A stretch of DNA of 64,000 nucleotides. Source: Phragmites australis. Its lineage: Eukaryota; Streptophyta; Magnoliopsida; Poales; Poaceae. This document shows, in pieces, positions 37,336-48,699 of the stretch (within the stretch, counting starts at the first letter, position 1; each line of letters starts with the position of its first letter). The notes under the pieces are model-generated. The model was not told the origin of the DNA. It was given only the letters and a program-made list of their open reading frames with translations, and ran no database searches. The stretch is from positions 9,741,501-9,805,500 of the forward strand of contig NC_084942.1 of assembly GCF_958298935.1 (NCBI RefSeq), read 5' to 3'. A program made the position numbers and the translations under genes.

Positions 37336-37446
37336 GGTCGCACAAAGTGTTGCCCATCCTACTGGCGATGGTAGTTACTTCTGTTATTTGTTTTAAATTG
37401 ATGTGTATTTTTGTTAATATTGAAAAAATATATGAACAAAAAATTC
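37336..37446 (-). repeat. Right terminal inverted repeat of the MULE
   Basis: Inverted, it starts GAATTTTTTG and aligns with the left end through taccatcgcc...ggatgggc. Small indels separate the copies, so the pair is old. Confidence 0.75.
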
Positions 37447-38333
37447 GTAACTACCACTTGGCTTGCCTTGGTATACCAATATTAAAACTCTCCGGTTGGG
37501 CTTGGGCTAACAATGAGCACAAGACGCAATTTGTTGTAGACTAGCATGTTAGCACAAACCACAAGTAAAGCAAACAGAGCTCTATTGGGCATGGTGTAGC
37601 CAAGCACAACCATGGAGCGTGTCAGTTAGTGCAGCGGAGCAGAGGGCATGATGTAGGCAACGGTACTTAACAGGTAAGATGACATTTTTTTTGTTAGCAA
37701 AGCACAAGCATTCAATAAATAGTAATGTTGTAAACATTTGTAGATTTAGGTTATGTTTGGAAAAAAGGGGAGGGAATCCTAGGAAGGAGATCTCTTGGGC
37801 GATTTTGAGGGCAATTTATTTCGCTGGGATATTCTTGTCCGGGTTTTTGTTCCCCGCTTCTGTTTGGGAACCAAAGGGATAAAAATCCCGAGAATAAAAA
37901 TGGTCTAAAAAAATCAAGGAAATTCAAAAAAAACTTAATATTTTCATTCCACCATGGAACACACCACAAAAATAACGAAGGATCATACACAGCTAGCAAC
38001 TAGAGCAATGTAAGGACAACATGACACATATTTCACATGTTCTGTCTCACTTATCTCACTTCCAAAACCCAAGCATCAGAGTATAACATTGACACATGAT
38101 TTAGAAGAGGAACAACAGATAACACAAGTATTCCATTAGACAAACTTCAACCACTTGAGCTCATAATCACCTTGTTGCAACTGAAAGAGGTCTCCTCTAA
38201 CCCAATAACCTCCATGTCCCTGGCACACACATCATTCCTTGGGCTGTTTGTGAGTTTTGAAACTGAAAGGTCGAAATAAACTGCTTTTGCTAGCAGATCA
38301 TATCGAATATAACTACCCCTACACAAAAGGTCT

Positions 38334-38408
38334 TCAGCAGATGTTTTGTCCTCTCAAAAAACCCTCATTTGCAAATTCCCATATATCTGGATCAACCTTT
38401 CCAAACCC
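38334..38408 (-). pseudogene. Heat-shock transcription factor DNA-binding domain fragment (second exon)
   Basis: Directly after an acceptor (TTGATCAG ending at 38409), the frame reads [20 protein letters not shown], then QNIC and a stop. This is the C-terminal part of the plant HSF DNA-binding domain, and it starts at the intron position conserved in plant HSF genes. The usual first residues are GFRK; here Arg is Gly. The expected continuation (QKHLL...) is lost by a frameshift. Weak resemblance to the later HSF linker persists to about 38150. The first HSF exon was not found upstream. As it stands it cannot encode a complete DNA-binding domain. Confidence 0.7.
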
Positions 38409-39001
38409 CTGATCAAAAGGACAAATGAGATCATTATAGAGGGCTAATTCATATTACACAGAAGCTGCTTTGCTTTTGACAATTACAAATTTTGTAGCAT
38501 CAGCCAAAGGTAAATACAAAAGGAAAGGACTATCCAAGCAATCCAAGTGATGCTAGTTTGATCTAAAAACATCTACAATTCATGCTAACTGATCACATCA
38601 TGAAAGGACAGAAACTACCATAGGTTGCATTAGTGGTGCTTAGTTCCAGAACTAATATGGGTGAAAATGATGATATAAATAAACAACATATAATATCTCA
38701 CCGGGGTGGCCGATTCCTAGTGAGTAGTGATGACAAGCAACTGTAAATTGGTAGTCATGAAGGTCAGCAGAAACTGCCCAAAATAGGTTGCTACATTTCA
38801 TCTACTTAGTAGTAGCAACAGTAACTGCAACACCAAAATATACACGTCTAAGTAAGATTAAGAAGGTACAGAAAAGAAAACTACACAACCAACAAAGCTA
38901 AGCTGGAACTAAGTATAAGTTTAGCATGAAAAGATGTTGAAATTTAGAGTATTACGAGGCATATGTATTTATGTTAACTACTGCTAAATTCATGATTAGC
39001 T

Positions 39002-39003
<2 letters not shown>

Positions 39004-39036
<33 letters not shown>

Positions 39037-39037
39037 T
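39004..39037. repeat. AT dinucleotide microsatellite
   Basis: A run of ta/at repeats with a single interrupting c lies in the noncoding stretch between the phospholipase and HSF fragments. Confidence 0.9.
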
Positions 39038-39923
39038 AATTTGCATCATGCACCATATTGCCATTCAGACAATGAGACAAGTGTTCAGAATTTGCATATT
39101 AACTCATCGGGAGAAGAAATATGTGTGCAACAGTAAGCCAGTAACTCCTGAATTCTAGGAAAAAGAGGAGGAGAAGAACAACAAAAGAGGAACACACTGT
39201 AATTTGTACCTTTCATATCTGTCGAGTAAGCCATAGCCTTGAACTTCTGCAGGCAAGAAACACAACGATAATCAATAGTTTAAACGGTGGCACAAGAAAA
39301 AACTTATGGTTGTTTGACCTCTCACTCCTATCCAATTCCATCTATCCAAAAAAACAATATTCCACAGCAAGTGTGTAATGCAAGTAGCTCCCACCTCTTT
39401 ATGTGAAAGGTTGTACAAATGCCGGTTATCCGATAAACTGTTGTCATGGACTGCTAGTTGCCAGACATCGAATGTTTGCACCATATCACAAGTGAGTTGA
39501 TGTAGAAATACTGGATTTTGTTCATAAAACATTTTTGCAGTGTTACTTGCCAAGTTGCCACACATATATCGAGTCTAGAAGCTTGAAGGCAAATCCTAAT
39601 AGATCATCAATATATATCACACTAGTAGCAGGAAAATTACCACACGCTCCTACATCAAACAAATGCTTCTGTGCTAAGTGAAGGGCGGAATTGTTCTTAA
39701 AACATTGAAATAAGAATCAATCATATAAACATCTTTGAATTATTTTTCCTACCAAAATAAAGCATATGCTAACCTTTGCAAATTAGTTCCTTCCTCGAAC
39801 TAAAGTTAATCTGCAGTCCTTACTTCTAGACATAAATTTTTAGAAATTCTTTTGAACCTGTGTTTCTCAATAGACCATGCTTACAGACATTAAAATTGGG
39901 AATTCAAAACCAGAAGTACTCAC

Positions 39924-41003
39924 CAGTGCCCTTCTCAATCCAGGGTGAGATGACGAATGTGGGCACACGCACCCCAAGTTGATCAAACTTGAAGTAGTAC
40001 AAATCAGGCCCAACAATCCCATCAAGCTGGGGTACTCCGACAACTGGCGTAGGGACATGGTCATAGAATCCACCATGGTTATCATATATGATAATTATGG
40101 CCATCTCATTCCACTGCAGACTGGCTCCCAGTGTCTTGTACACCTCCTTGACGAACCTCCGCCCCCTTGCCACATCATGCGAAGGATTGTCATTTTTTGT
40201 GGTAAACAATTCGCAGTCAAAGTACTGGTGGAACTTTCCCCACTTGGCATGCAGCTTGAACTTGAGGTTGTACTGGTGGAACTTGATGAGGTGCCTGAGC
40301 CAGTGAAGGCTCTAATAGAAGAGCGTGGCCAGGATGTTCTGGTAGTAGATGCCAAAGGACAAGCTATTCTCCTCGAGGCAGTCAAAGATGGTCATTTGCA
40401 GGAAGCCATGGATGAGGTCCTTGCGGGCGTTGAAAGTGAGGTCATGGGAGGTCATGGAGTGAATGAACAAGTGTTTGAGCTACGTGGAGGTGGGCATAGA
40501 GACAAACCAGTGGTCGAAGATGCCGACTCGTCGGTGAGGACGGAGTCGGGCATGAATCCGCTCATGACGTTCTATGGCATGTCGAGTCCCATGCTGTGGG
40601 TATTCTGGGGCAAAGCCGGGCATAGGGACGAAATAGTGGAGGTGTCAGCGTAGCTGAAGATTTGCTCATAGATGTCCTTGAAGCCGTGTCTCGGGTCGGA
40701 GTGAACGTGCTCGACCTCGTCAGTATGAAGATCTTCGGGGATGAAGGGTTGGAGGTGTTGAAGCGGTTGGATTCCTGGCTGATGAGGCCATCAATGTCAG
40801 GGTGGGTGCAGCGGAGCCAACTGAGGATGTGGTCGAAGGTGCGATTCTTCCTCATGACCACCGTCTTGACCGGCGAGTGGATCTCGTGCTTCCGGCGGTG
40901 CCGCTTTAGCCCGCAGCAGCCCGCGTCCAGACAGTGGCCAAAGATGACCAGGGCTAGGAGGAGGAGCGCCTCGCAGCGGCGGCCCCTCGTGGGCGGCGGC
41001 CAT
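39924..41003 (-). pseudogene. Non-specific phospholipase C (NPC) gene, broken
   Basis: NPCs are secreted or membrane-associated phosphoesterases that cleave phospholipids to diacylglycerol. From the ATG at 41003 the landmarks run in order. First comes a signal-peptide-like segment (LLLLALVIFGHCL, after a frameshift). Then come KTVVMRKNRTFDHILSWL, DIDGLISQESNRFN and, in other frames, SGFMPDSVLTDE and SFGIYYQNILATLFY with a stop. Last are NDNPSHDVARGRRFVKEVYKT, IIIYDNHGGFYDHVPTPVVG and DQLGVRVPTFVISPWIEKGTG. Family motifs ENRSFDH, YDEHGGFYDHV and SPWI are recognisable but altered (KNRTFDH, YDNHGGF). At least three frameshifts are needed. The reading ends at a good donor (CTG/GTGAGT at 39924/39923), so the next exon would be spliced. 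The usual C-terminal NPC exons were not found. Confidence 0.8.
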
Positions 41004-41441
41004 GGTGTCAGAGCTAGGTAGCCTATGTCTGCATCGATGGCGGTGGCCTAGTGGGGGCACCAGAGGGAGATGGGGCATGGACTCACATCATCCCCCGAGA
41101 GGGATATGCGGAGGCGTCGCAACGACTGTAGAGGCGATGGCGAAGGTAGAGGTGATGACTTTAGAGGTGGAGATGACAACGGCGGCGGTGGTCTCGCTCG
41201 AGAGCGTCATAGACGATGGGATTACTCAAGTGAGCAAGCGAGCGAGATAGGGAGCGCTGCCCCGACCTGCGTAGATGGGGCGCGTTTCCCCATGAAAAAT
41301 GAGTAGGTCGGGCCGGAGATCCCGATGAAGTAGGCTTCTAAATGGCCGGTTTGTTGGCCTGTGAAAATTTTCCGCGCGGGCTTCCTCCCGGGGAAAAGGC
41401 TGGGTACCCGACGGGGTTATGGGCTTCCAAACATAGCCTTA

Positions 41442-42245
41442 GTTTTTTATCCACCCACATTATGGGTTTGCCAATTTTATTTATTCGATTGTCTATATCT
41501 AATGTCTCGCCTTGATTTTTTTTCCCTGCATTTCTTTATCAATTAATAACACTAAAACTCATTTTTCCTGTTTAAAAAGGAAAGCCCACTAGGCTTAGTT
41601 AGATGGGCCTGGTTAAACAATCCCGGCCCTAATTGAACAGACCTGGCCCAAGCCCAGCCCAAAACAAACTTTTTTCTATTTTCTCATGGCAGTTCCAATG
41701 GGCAGCCGGGCCTAGCCCGAAAATGTAGGGCCCCTAGTCATACCACGTTGGGCCTGTCCTGGGATTTGCGGCCCGAAATGAATTACTTTTTGCCGGTACA
41801 GTCTGCATTCTGTTCAGATTTATTTTGTTACTGTAAGAAGATGGGGAATTGGGCATTTCAATATGTAAATTTCACTCCTTGAATTACCAGGAAGATTTTG
41901 TGTCAGACGGAAAGGTGTGGCAGTAACATTATCGACTACAATTTTACGTAACACGCATACCAATCTCGTGTTTTGACATTTTCACTGAACGAAAAAAGAT
42001 TCCAGGAACGGTAACACGCATATCGCACAGTTGGATCCAGACGCGGTGACGTAACTTCAATTCGAGAAAAAAAAAACAGTGAAACATGAGCTTGGTTGAG
42101 ATGACAGGCGACTGACGACGACATAACCTCTGCCTCTCCACTCGTGCATTGACTTCCCTTGACGACAGGACACCAACAGAAGCAAGGCAGCAATTTTTCA
42201 TCACAACACCAACCACGGTAGATAATTTTCAGGAAGCTGACAAGG
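41442..42245. other. Intergenic DNA, no gene recognised
   Basis: The region includes a GC-rich stretch rich in gggcc/ggccc words (about 41600-41790) that resembles DNA-transposon subterminal sequence, but no matching ends were found. The last 100 bases belong to the duplicated noncoding segment described separately. Confidence 0.4.
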
Positions 42246-42250
42246 AGACC

Positions 42251-43189
42251 TGTTGATAACAGAAAATGGTAGGGTTAAGATTTTTTTTTCTGATCGGACC
42301 ATCCGGTGTTTAGTCTTGTAGCTGAAAGTTTTAATGGATCGGAACATCCAATGTTTGGATCGAAATATCTGATTAGATGTTCTAGTGTTCAGAGTTTTGT
42401 TCTCGCTGGATCATCTGGTGTTCAGTCTCAGAGCTGGAAGTTTTAACAGATCGAAACATCCAATGTTTGGATCAGAATATCCAGTTAAATATTTTCGGCC
42501 AAACCGAGAGCCCTATACTTTAAAAAATCGGACCTTCCGACTACATCAAAACATCCGGTTAAATATTTTTGCCCAAACCGAGAGGTCTTTCGGCTGGATT
42601 GGAACATCCAATTAGAGGATCAGAACTTTCGATTAAATATTTTTAATCAAAACCGAGAACCCCATGTTTGGGAAAATCGGATATTCTGACATGACCGAAA
42701 CTTCTGATTGGGGGAATCGGAACTTCCGATCTGAATCGGATCGGGATATTTGGAAAGAGGTAGAGTCAGATTTGAAGATATTTTTTGATGGATTCCGACT
42801 CAAAATGGGGCAAGATCAACCCTCCCTATAAATATAAAGGGTCATGACCGTTTGAGATCATCCAACATTCAATCGAACAAATACAATTTACTTTTCTCTC
42901 ATTTTTCTCCTCTTTTTGCCCTAGTTATCGTTTCCAATCCACATTGCTCTCCGTTCTTGATCTCGAGACCAAGGACAAGCTGTCGGCCATCTACACTATG
43001 ATGGGGTCCCTCCTGAGCATGGGTGATGACAAAGGTCCAACGGTGCGGTGCTACAACTGGGATTTCCCAGGTGCTGCTCGTTGGGTATTGTTGATCGGAA
43101 CATCGGAACATTCTGTCTGGGCTAGAAGTTTTAGTTCGTTTTGCACATGAGGTGCTCAATGTTTGGCACAATACTTTTTCGTGTCAACA
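42251..43189 (+). repeat. 5' LTR of the Tat-type gypsy element
   Basis: It starts TGTTGATAACAGAAAATGG and ends TTTTTCGTGTCAACA. Many repeated words of the form atcggaacatccgat lie in U3, making a field of near-palindromes. Confidence 0.9.
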
Positions 43190-43197
43190 CACTTTTT

Positions 43198-43215
43198 TGG
43201 CAACTCCATTGGGGA
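43198..43215 (+). other. Primer binding site of the Tat-type gypsy element
   Basis: TGGCAACTCCATTGGGGA lies nine bases after the 5' LTR. It has the tggcgactccactgggga-like form seen in Tat-lineage elements. The exact tRNA was not assigned. Confidence 0.6.
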
Positions 43216-43260
43216 AAGAAGTTTTCAGCTATCCTCTAGCCGAATTTTGAAGCCCTGGAT

Positions 43261-45217
43261 ATGTCTTCTTCGGAAATTGACAAGGACAACATCATCATGG
43301 CATCCTACGATGAGTTACCGGAAGAAGCACGTGGCGATCGAGGCTGACTTGGAACAACATCGGCAACAACTCCTCTCACGCTACGTGAAGACTCAGCAAG
43401 GCATGTTCAAAAAAGAAGATTCTCCACCACCCGCCGACCAAAAACCTAAGGTACCAATTGATGTGTGTACTCAACCCTATCCATCGTATGAAGGTATTGC
43501 TAATATGATTGATCAATCTGTTGGTGCAACTATGGCTAATAGTGTTCAAAAGATGGTTGATGATACATTGGTTTATATGCTTCGGCCTTTAGTTTTACAA
43601 ATGCATGAGGAACAAAATTTGAAGAAGCCAGTTACTAGTAATGCTAGTGCTTTAATTCCTCCTAATGTTGCTAAGGCATTACCTAGTGTTTCTTACCCAT
43701 ATTTGAATAATCCTTTTGATGGCCGAAATTATATGGGTAGTGTTACACCTCATCATATTAATTCTCATGCTATTAAAACTGATATGACACAAAACCCATA
43801 TCAAATGCCATATGCTAGGCATCATGCTCCAATTTCGGCTCAAACTTATAGATTTGAAAGTTATCCCAATGTGCATATACCTTTTTACTAAACCGTACCA
43901 TATGGTACCCTGCCTATACCTCCACAAGGATCGGGAATCCCTTATGGGCCGATACCTGAAGAAAACTTCACCACGCCACCTCCTATTACATCTTATGTGC
44001 TGAATATGCCTACACCACAACTTGAGCTGGTAGTTAATCCCGTTTGGCCCGTTGCCGATTATGCGGAAATTATGCAAGAACAAGTAGTTACTGTGCTAAG
44101 GGAGCAATTCGGTGTGGAGGTTAGAAAAAAATCTGGTGCATACCAAAAGCCATATCCCAAGAACTATGACACAATTCCTTAGCCCTGTGGTTTTAAAATT
44201 CCTGATTTCATGAAATTTACTGGGGAAGATAATAGAACAATGAGGGAGCATATAGGTCAATTTCTTGCTAATTGGGTGAAGCTAGTTCTAATGATGTGAT
44301 AAAAATTAGATTGTTTCATTTGTCATTGTCTGGAACTGCTTTTACATGGTTTACATCCCTTGCTCCCAATTCTATACATGTATGGTCTCAATTAGAAGAG
44401 AAGTTTCATGAATATTTTTATAGTGTTGATACTGAGTTGATGCTTTCACACTTAACATCGGTTAAAACAAAAATATAATGAACCAGTTGCTGATTTTATT
44501 AGGAGTTTTAGAGATACAAAGAACCGATGTTTTAACTTGATACTTTCTGAAAAAGACTTGGCTGAATTAGCTTATTCGGGCTTACTGTCTCATCTTAAGG
44601 AAAAGTTAGAAGGTTACGATTTTTAGGATATTAGTCAAGTATTGCAAAGAGCTCTGGCGCAAAAAAACCAGGCTAAAGAATCTAGAAATTTTTAGAGGTC
44701 AAGTGATAAAATGAAGGTTGATCGTCCTAATGTTCACATGCTTGAGTATGAATCTGAAAATTCGGATGATGATGACGTTGATGTGTGTGTGGCCGAATGT
44801 GCTTGGTCTTCTAAGTCTAAACCATTCGTTTGCTCAGCTCTTAAGGTGATACCTGCCAAGAATCAGCAAGAAGAAATTAAGTTTACTTTTGATGTAGGTA
44901 AGTGTGATAGAATTTTTAATTACTTGTTACAAGAGAAACAAATTAAGTTATCTCATGGTCGTGTGATTTTGCCATCAGAAGAATTAAAGAAGCAAGCTTA
45001 TTGTAAATGGCATAATTCTTATTCTCATTCTACTAACAATTGAATATTTTTCGTTGATAGATTTAATCGACCATTAGGACAATTGAAATTTACAGAGATG
45101 CAAGTAGACAAACAACCATTCCCGGTTAATGTAGTTGATCTCCAAGAAAGGAGCATCCTAATTCAGCCAACTCAAGCCGAATCAACTAAAGGGAAGAATA
45201 TAACCACAAAGGCCTAA
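43261..45217 (+). pseudogene. gag of the Tat-type gypsy element, broken
   Basis: The start is taken at ATG 43261 (MSSSEIDKDNIIM...), followed by an early frameshift into the frame that runs to 43891. Later segments carry gag landmarks: YPKNYDTIP, FKIPDFMKFTGEDNRTMREHI, LFHLSLSGTAFTWFTSLAPN, WSQLEEKFHEYF, ADFIRSFRDTKNRCF and LLSHLKEKLEGYDF. Next comes an acidic segment (YESENSDDDDVDV). It ends near TAA 45217. At least four stops and two frameshifts interrupt it. It would form the capsid. Confidence 0.8.
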
Positions 45218-46400
45218 ACCTTTGGGGGAGAACAAAAACTTGTTGTGAGAGGTGATACTTGAGAAGACTCCTAAAGGTAAAGAATCAATCAAGATTGTAG
45301 TGAATGCTTCCATTCTCGGGGGGCATGTCTATGCTAAGCCAAGAATGATCAAATCAAAAAGCCTGGAGGTTGGCAAGTGGAAGATCAATGAAGCAAAGAA
45401 ATATGACAAGGTTGAAAAGTTCAAGCCCACTTTCAAGCAACTATTGTCTAAATATGAGAAAGACAAGGCTGTCTAAGCAAATATGAGTCAGCCAAGTGGA
45501 GTTAAGCGACCGACATCACCTCGAAGGAAAGGGGTACACAATCATCATCAACCAAGGGACGATCATGCTCCTAACATCTATCCGCCGCTTGGTCCATCGG
45601 CGCCATAGTTATGTGCACCCCCTCCGATGCCATTCCCTCCTTGTTCAACGTGGGGTTATAACGGTATGTGTATTCCTCCTCCTCCTATGCAATTTCCTCC
45701 TTTTCATCTGAGATGGGCAGCACCACAGAGGCTGCTGGTATTTGATAGAATATCACGTCCTGTCCATGACCGTATGGAGCATATAAATCGATCTGGTGAT
45801 GATCAACATGCTAAAGTTGTAAACAAAGTATACTAGGTCAGGGGAAGTAGTATTTGTGCTCAAAATTCAGATCTAATATTGATAAGGCAAGGACCACTGC
45901 TGCTGATATTATTGAAATATATTCAATGAAAGTGGTCACCGAAGAGCTTGGCAAAGAACCGATTGTAATCCGGTCAAGTCTAAACATATACCTACTGCTG
46001 TCTAAGTTGATTAAAAGCCCAAAGATCATGAAGCAAGTAGTACTAAGTAACTTTCTAAGTACCTATAACCAAGGTGGTGTCCCTCCGGCTTTTATCACAC
46101 AAAAAAGAGAAGATTACAGCGGCTACGCAAGCAAGAATTGATTGAGCAATAAGCTAAAAATTTGCGAGATGCTACTTTCAATGAGGTTAACCCAATGCAA
46201 CCCGTAAAGCAAGTGTGAAGACCAAAGCTAGATGATATAACAGCTCCTACAGTACCTCTTTTATCAACAACGACGCCGGTGCTTAGGCAAGATGACAAGG
46301 AAGATGAAGAGCTACTTGATTATGATGATTCACCGGCACATGCTAATAATGCCTCATCGACCGAAGGTATGGACATGAATATGATTTTTATGTTACCTTC
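45218..46400 (+). other. Linker between gag and protease of the gypsy element
   Basis: Only short frames are present. One at 45252-45476 is lysine-rich. A proline-rich stretch (FPPCSTWGYNGM...) spans 45627-45730. These are typical of the poorly conserved gag-pol spacer in Tat elements. No domain was recognised. Confidence 0.4.
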
Positions 46401-46850
46401 GGAATTTCGTGCTGGATGAAGGTGAAGTGGCTCAATTGGATTTGGGGCAAAAAAAGGCTATCTTTGAAAAGATTAAAGAGACGGATCGACATTTCAAGCC
46501 TTTATATGTAAAATGCCATATTAATGGGAATCCAATTTTGAGAATGCTTGTTGATGGTGTGGCTGCAGTTAATTTGATGTCATACTCAATTTTTAAGAAG
46601 CTTGGTAGAGATGATAATGAACCAATGAAGAACAACTTGGTGCTCAATGGATTTGCGGGTGATTCTAATGAGCCTAAAGGTGTTATCTCTATGGAGATTA
46701 CTATTGGAAGCAAGATATTATTCACCACCTTCTTCGTCGTCGAGGTGCAAGGTAACTATAGCGTTATTCTTAGACGTGATTGGATTCACACAAATAGTTG
46801 TGTTCCATCTACCTTGCACAGCTTTTAGTTCAATGGGTGGATGATGAAGT
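46401..46850 (+). pseudogene. Aspartic protease of the gypsy element
   Basis: The segment reads HFKPLYVKCHINGNPILRML, then VDGVAAVNLMSYSIFKKLGR, then VILRRDWIHTNSCVPSTLHSF and a stop. The catalytic aspartate is present in V-D-G-V-A, where this lineage normally shows D-[ST/G]-G. The LGRDW motif that closes the domain is changed to LRRDW. It would have matured the Gag-Pol polyprotein. Confidence 0.75.
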
Positions 46851-47239
46851 GAAAATAATACATGCGAATACTTCGACATATGTTGCTTTGGCTGATGCTT
46901 CGACCGATTGGAGATATGGCAATGCTAAGTGCTTGTTTGGGCTTGATCTTTCATGTTATGATTTCCTTAGTGTTTTCAAGGATGGATTTGTACCCGTGTT
47001 TGTAAAGCTGACTTGTGATAATTGGCTCAATGATGTAATATATCAATGATTAGGGACAAAAATTTAGAGTGGCTTCAAAAGCGTATGGAGTAATATCGAT
47101 CAAATAAGAACCATATTTATGAGACCATTAAAGACTTAGATGAGTTAGATAAGTTAGGTCAAGGTTTCTCGTGGCTAATCCATTAGAAGATGTTGATATA
47201 TGTGATGGTACTATGCTAAGACCAACATTTGTAAACAAA

Positions 47240-47880
47240 ATATGAAAGCCGATTACAAGGCTAAAGTAGAGTTGCTTAAAGAATACGTTGATTGCTTTCC
47301 TTGGGAGTATCATGAGATACCGGAACTTGACCGAGAGTTGGGAGAACATCGGTTACCTATTAAAGCAGGATTTAGGCCTTATAAATAGCCACCTAAAAGG
47401 TTTAATCCTAATACATATGATCGGATTAAAGAAGAGATAGACCAGTTATTAAAAGCTGGATTTATTAGTCCATGCAGGTATGCGGATTGGATCTCCAATA
47501 TTATCCCAGTTGAGAAGAAATGGCATAGAGATAGATCCTACTAAAATAGAAGCCATACAAAATGTTCGAGTACCCACATGTAAAAGAGATATACAAAAAT
47601 TATTGGATAAGGTGAATTATTTGAGAAAATTTATATCAAACTTGTTCGGAAAAATTGGTGCTTTTACGCCTATAATTCGGTTAAAGAATGAGACCGGATT
47701 ACTTGGAGGGCAGAACGTACATCAACTTGCATTTGATGAGATCAAAAGATATTTGTCTACTCCGGTGCTTTAGGCGCCTAAAGCCGGATTGCCTTTTTGG
47801 TTGTATATTGCTGTGGGAGATGATGTGATTGGTGTTGTTTTGATAGAAAAAACTGATGGCAAGGAGTATGAATCACTTAC
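47240..47880 (+). pseudogene. Reverse transcriptase remnant with the catalytic core deleted
   Basis: The N-terminal part ends at ...KAGFISPCRYADWISNIIPV then EKK near 47518. The next bases read, in another frame, NGIEIDPTKIEAIQNVRVPT, then VNYLRKFISNLFGK, which is the connection region that normally follows the catalytic palm and thumb. The whole YxDD-containing palm is therefore missing, leaving a junction near 47515. A remnant of the first RNase H (LPFWLYIAVGDDVIGVVLI) follows after a stop. Confidence 0.8.
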
Positions 47881-48093
47881 TTGAGTTGACGTCTCTTGGA
47901 AGCAGAGAAAAGGTATGTTTTTATGGAAAAATTATGCTTATCGCTGTATTATGCTTGCACAAAGTTAAGACATTATTTGCTACCTAGTACTTGTATATTA
48001 GCATGTCTAGCCGATGTTGTTAAGTATATGTTGCAAAGGTCAATTTTGAGTGGTAGAATTGGTAAATAGGCTTATACACTTATAGAGTATGAT

Positions 48094-48660
48094 TTGGCTT
48101 ATGAATCTTTGAAATCTAGGAAATACCAAGTTGTAGGTAATTTTGTTATTGACCATCGGATTGATGATAAGTGTGATTTAAAAGTTGATTACATATCTAT
48201 TAAACCATGGAAACTTTATTTTGATGGTTTAGCTTGTGGGATTGGACAAGGTATTGATCTTGTTTTTGTGTCACCTAGAGAAGCTATTTCTGAAACATCT
48301 TGTGGTTCAGATTATTTTTGTACTAATAATCAAGATGAATATGAAGCTCACATGTTAGAATTAGGAATTTAAAGTTCCATGGGTGTGAAAAACATAGAAG
48401 CTTTTGGTGATTTGTTGTTAGTTGTGCAGCAATTTTCTGGTAATTATCAATGTTTCGATGGATTGCTAAATAGCTATCTTGGTAACTGTTTAGACATCAT
48501 TCCTGTTTTAGATGATTTTGTTATTAATCATGTGTCTAAAGATGATAGCTTTATAGCAAATGATTTAGCACAACAAACATCTGGTTATCAAGTTAATAGA
48601 GGTAAGTTCTTTGTAATTAAAAGACCGATGCTTGAAAGTGTTGATCATTGTGTAGCCGAA
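48094..48660 (+). pseudogene. Second (archaeal-like) RNase H domain of the gypsy element
   Basis: The frames contain YISIKPWKLYFDGLACGIGQG, then a TNNQDEYEAHMLELGI stretch, a stop, then NIEAFGDLLLVVQQFSGNYQ. The DG and E-Y-E-A motifs and the GDxxLVVxQ segment are the marks of RNase H-fold domains that Tat-lineage elements carry between reverse transcriptase and integrase. One stop lies inside the domain. Confidence 0.75.
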
Positions 48661-48699
48661 CATGATTTTTTGGGTTCGGTTGTATCTTCTCTAGTGGGA

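Larger units (their letters stand above)
14026..37446 (-). mobile_element. Mutator-like element (MULE) carrying PMD and zinc-finger genes, with nested insertions
   Basis: The left end (from 14026) and the inverted right end (to 37446) both start GAATTTTTT. They stay alignable for over 80 bp, through caatatt, caaaaatacat/cac, agaagtaac/cggaagtaac, taccatcgcc and ggatgggc. Flanking 10-mers GTAACTACTA (14016-14025) and GTAACTACCA (37447-37456) match at 9 of 10, in the 9-11 bp range of MULEs. Subtracting two solo LTRs and a CACTA-plus-copia insertion leaves about 8.2 kb. The interior holds, on the minus strand, a MuDR-like transposase, a plant-mobile-domain gene and a coiled-coil fragment. A convergent zinc-finger-like frame lies on the plus strand. 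All coding parts are broken. Confidence 0.8.
37749..41438 (-). mobile_element. PIF/Harbinger-type (Tourist-like) element carrying captured gene fragments
   Basis: The ends GGTTATGTTTGGAA and, inverted, GGCTATGTTTGGAA match at 13 of 14 bases. Both are flanked by TTA (37746-37748 and 41439-41441), the target duplication of the PIF/Harbinger superfamily; the end sequence is of the Tourist style. Inside the 3690 bp I find no transposase. I do find, on one strand, a broken phospholipase C gene (41003-39924) and a heat-shock-factor exon (38408-38334). This is the arrangement expected of a gene-capturing nonautonomous element. A coincidental pairing of unrelated ends cannot be excluded without a second copy. 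Confidence 0.6.

Noticed and set aside
39272..39565. A 97-codon minus-strand frame between the NPC and HSF fragments
   Set aside because: No match to NPC, HSF or any other family could be recognised, so it was not called a gene or a captured exon.
39979..40653. A 224-codon plus-strand open frame
   Set aside because: It is antisense to the broken phospholipase C gene, whose family motifs are clear on the minus strand.
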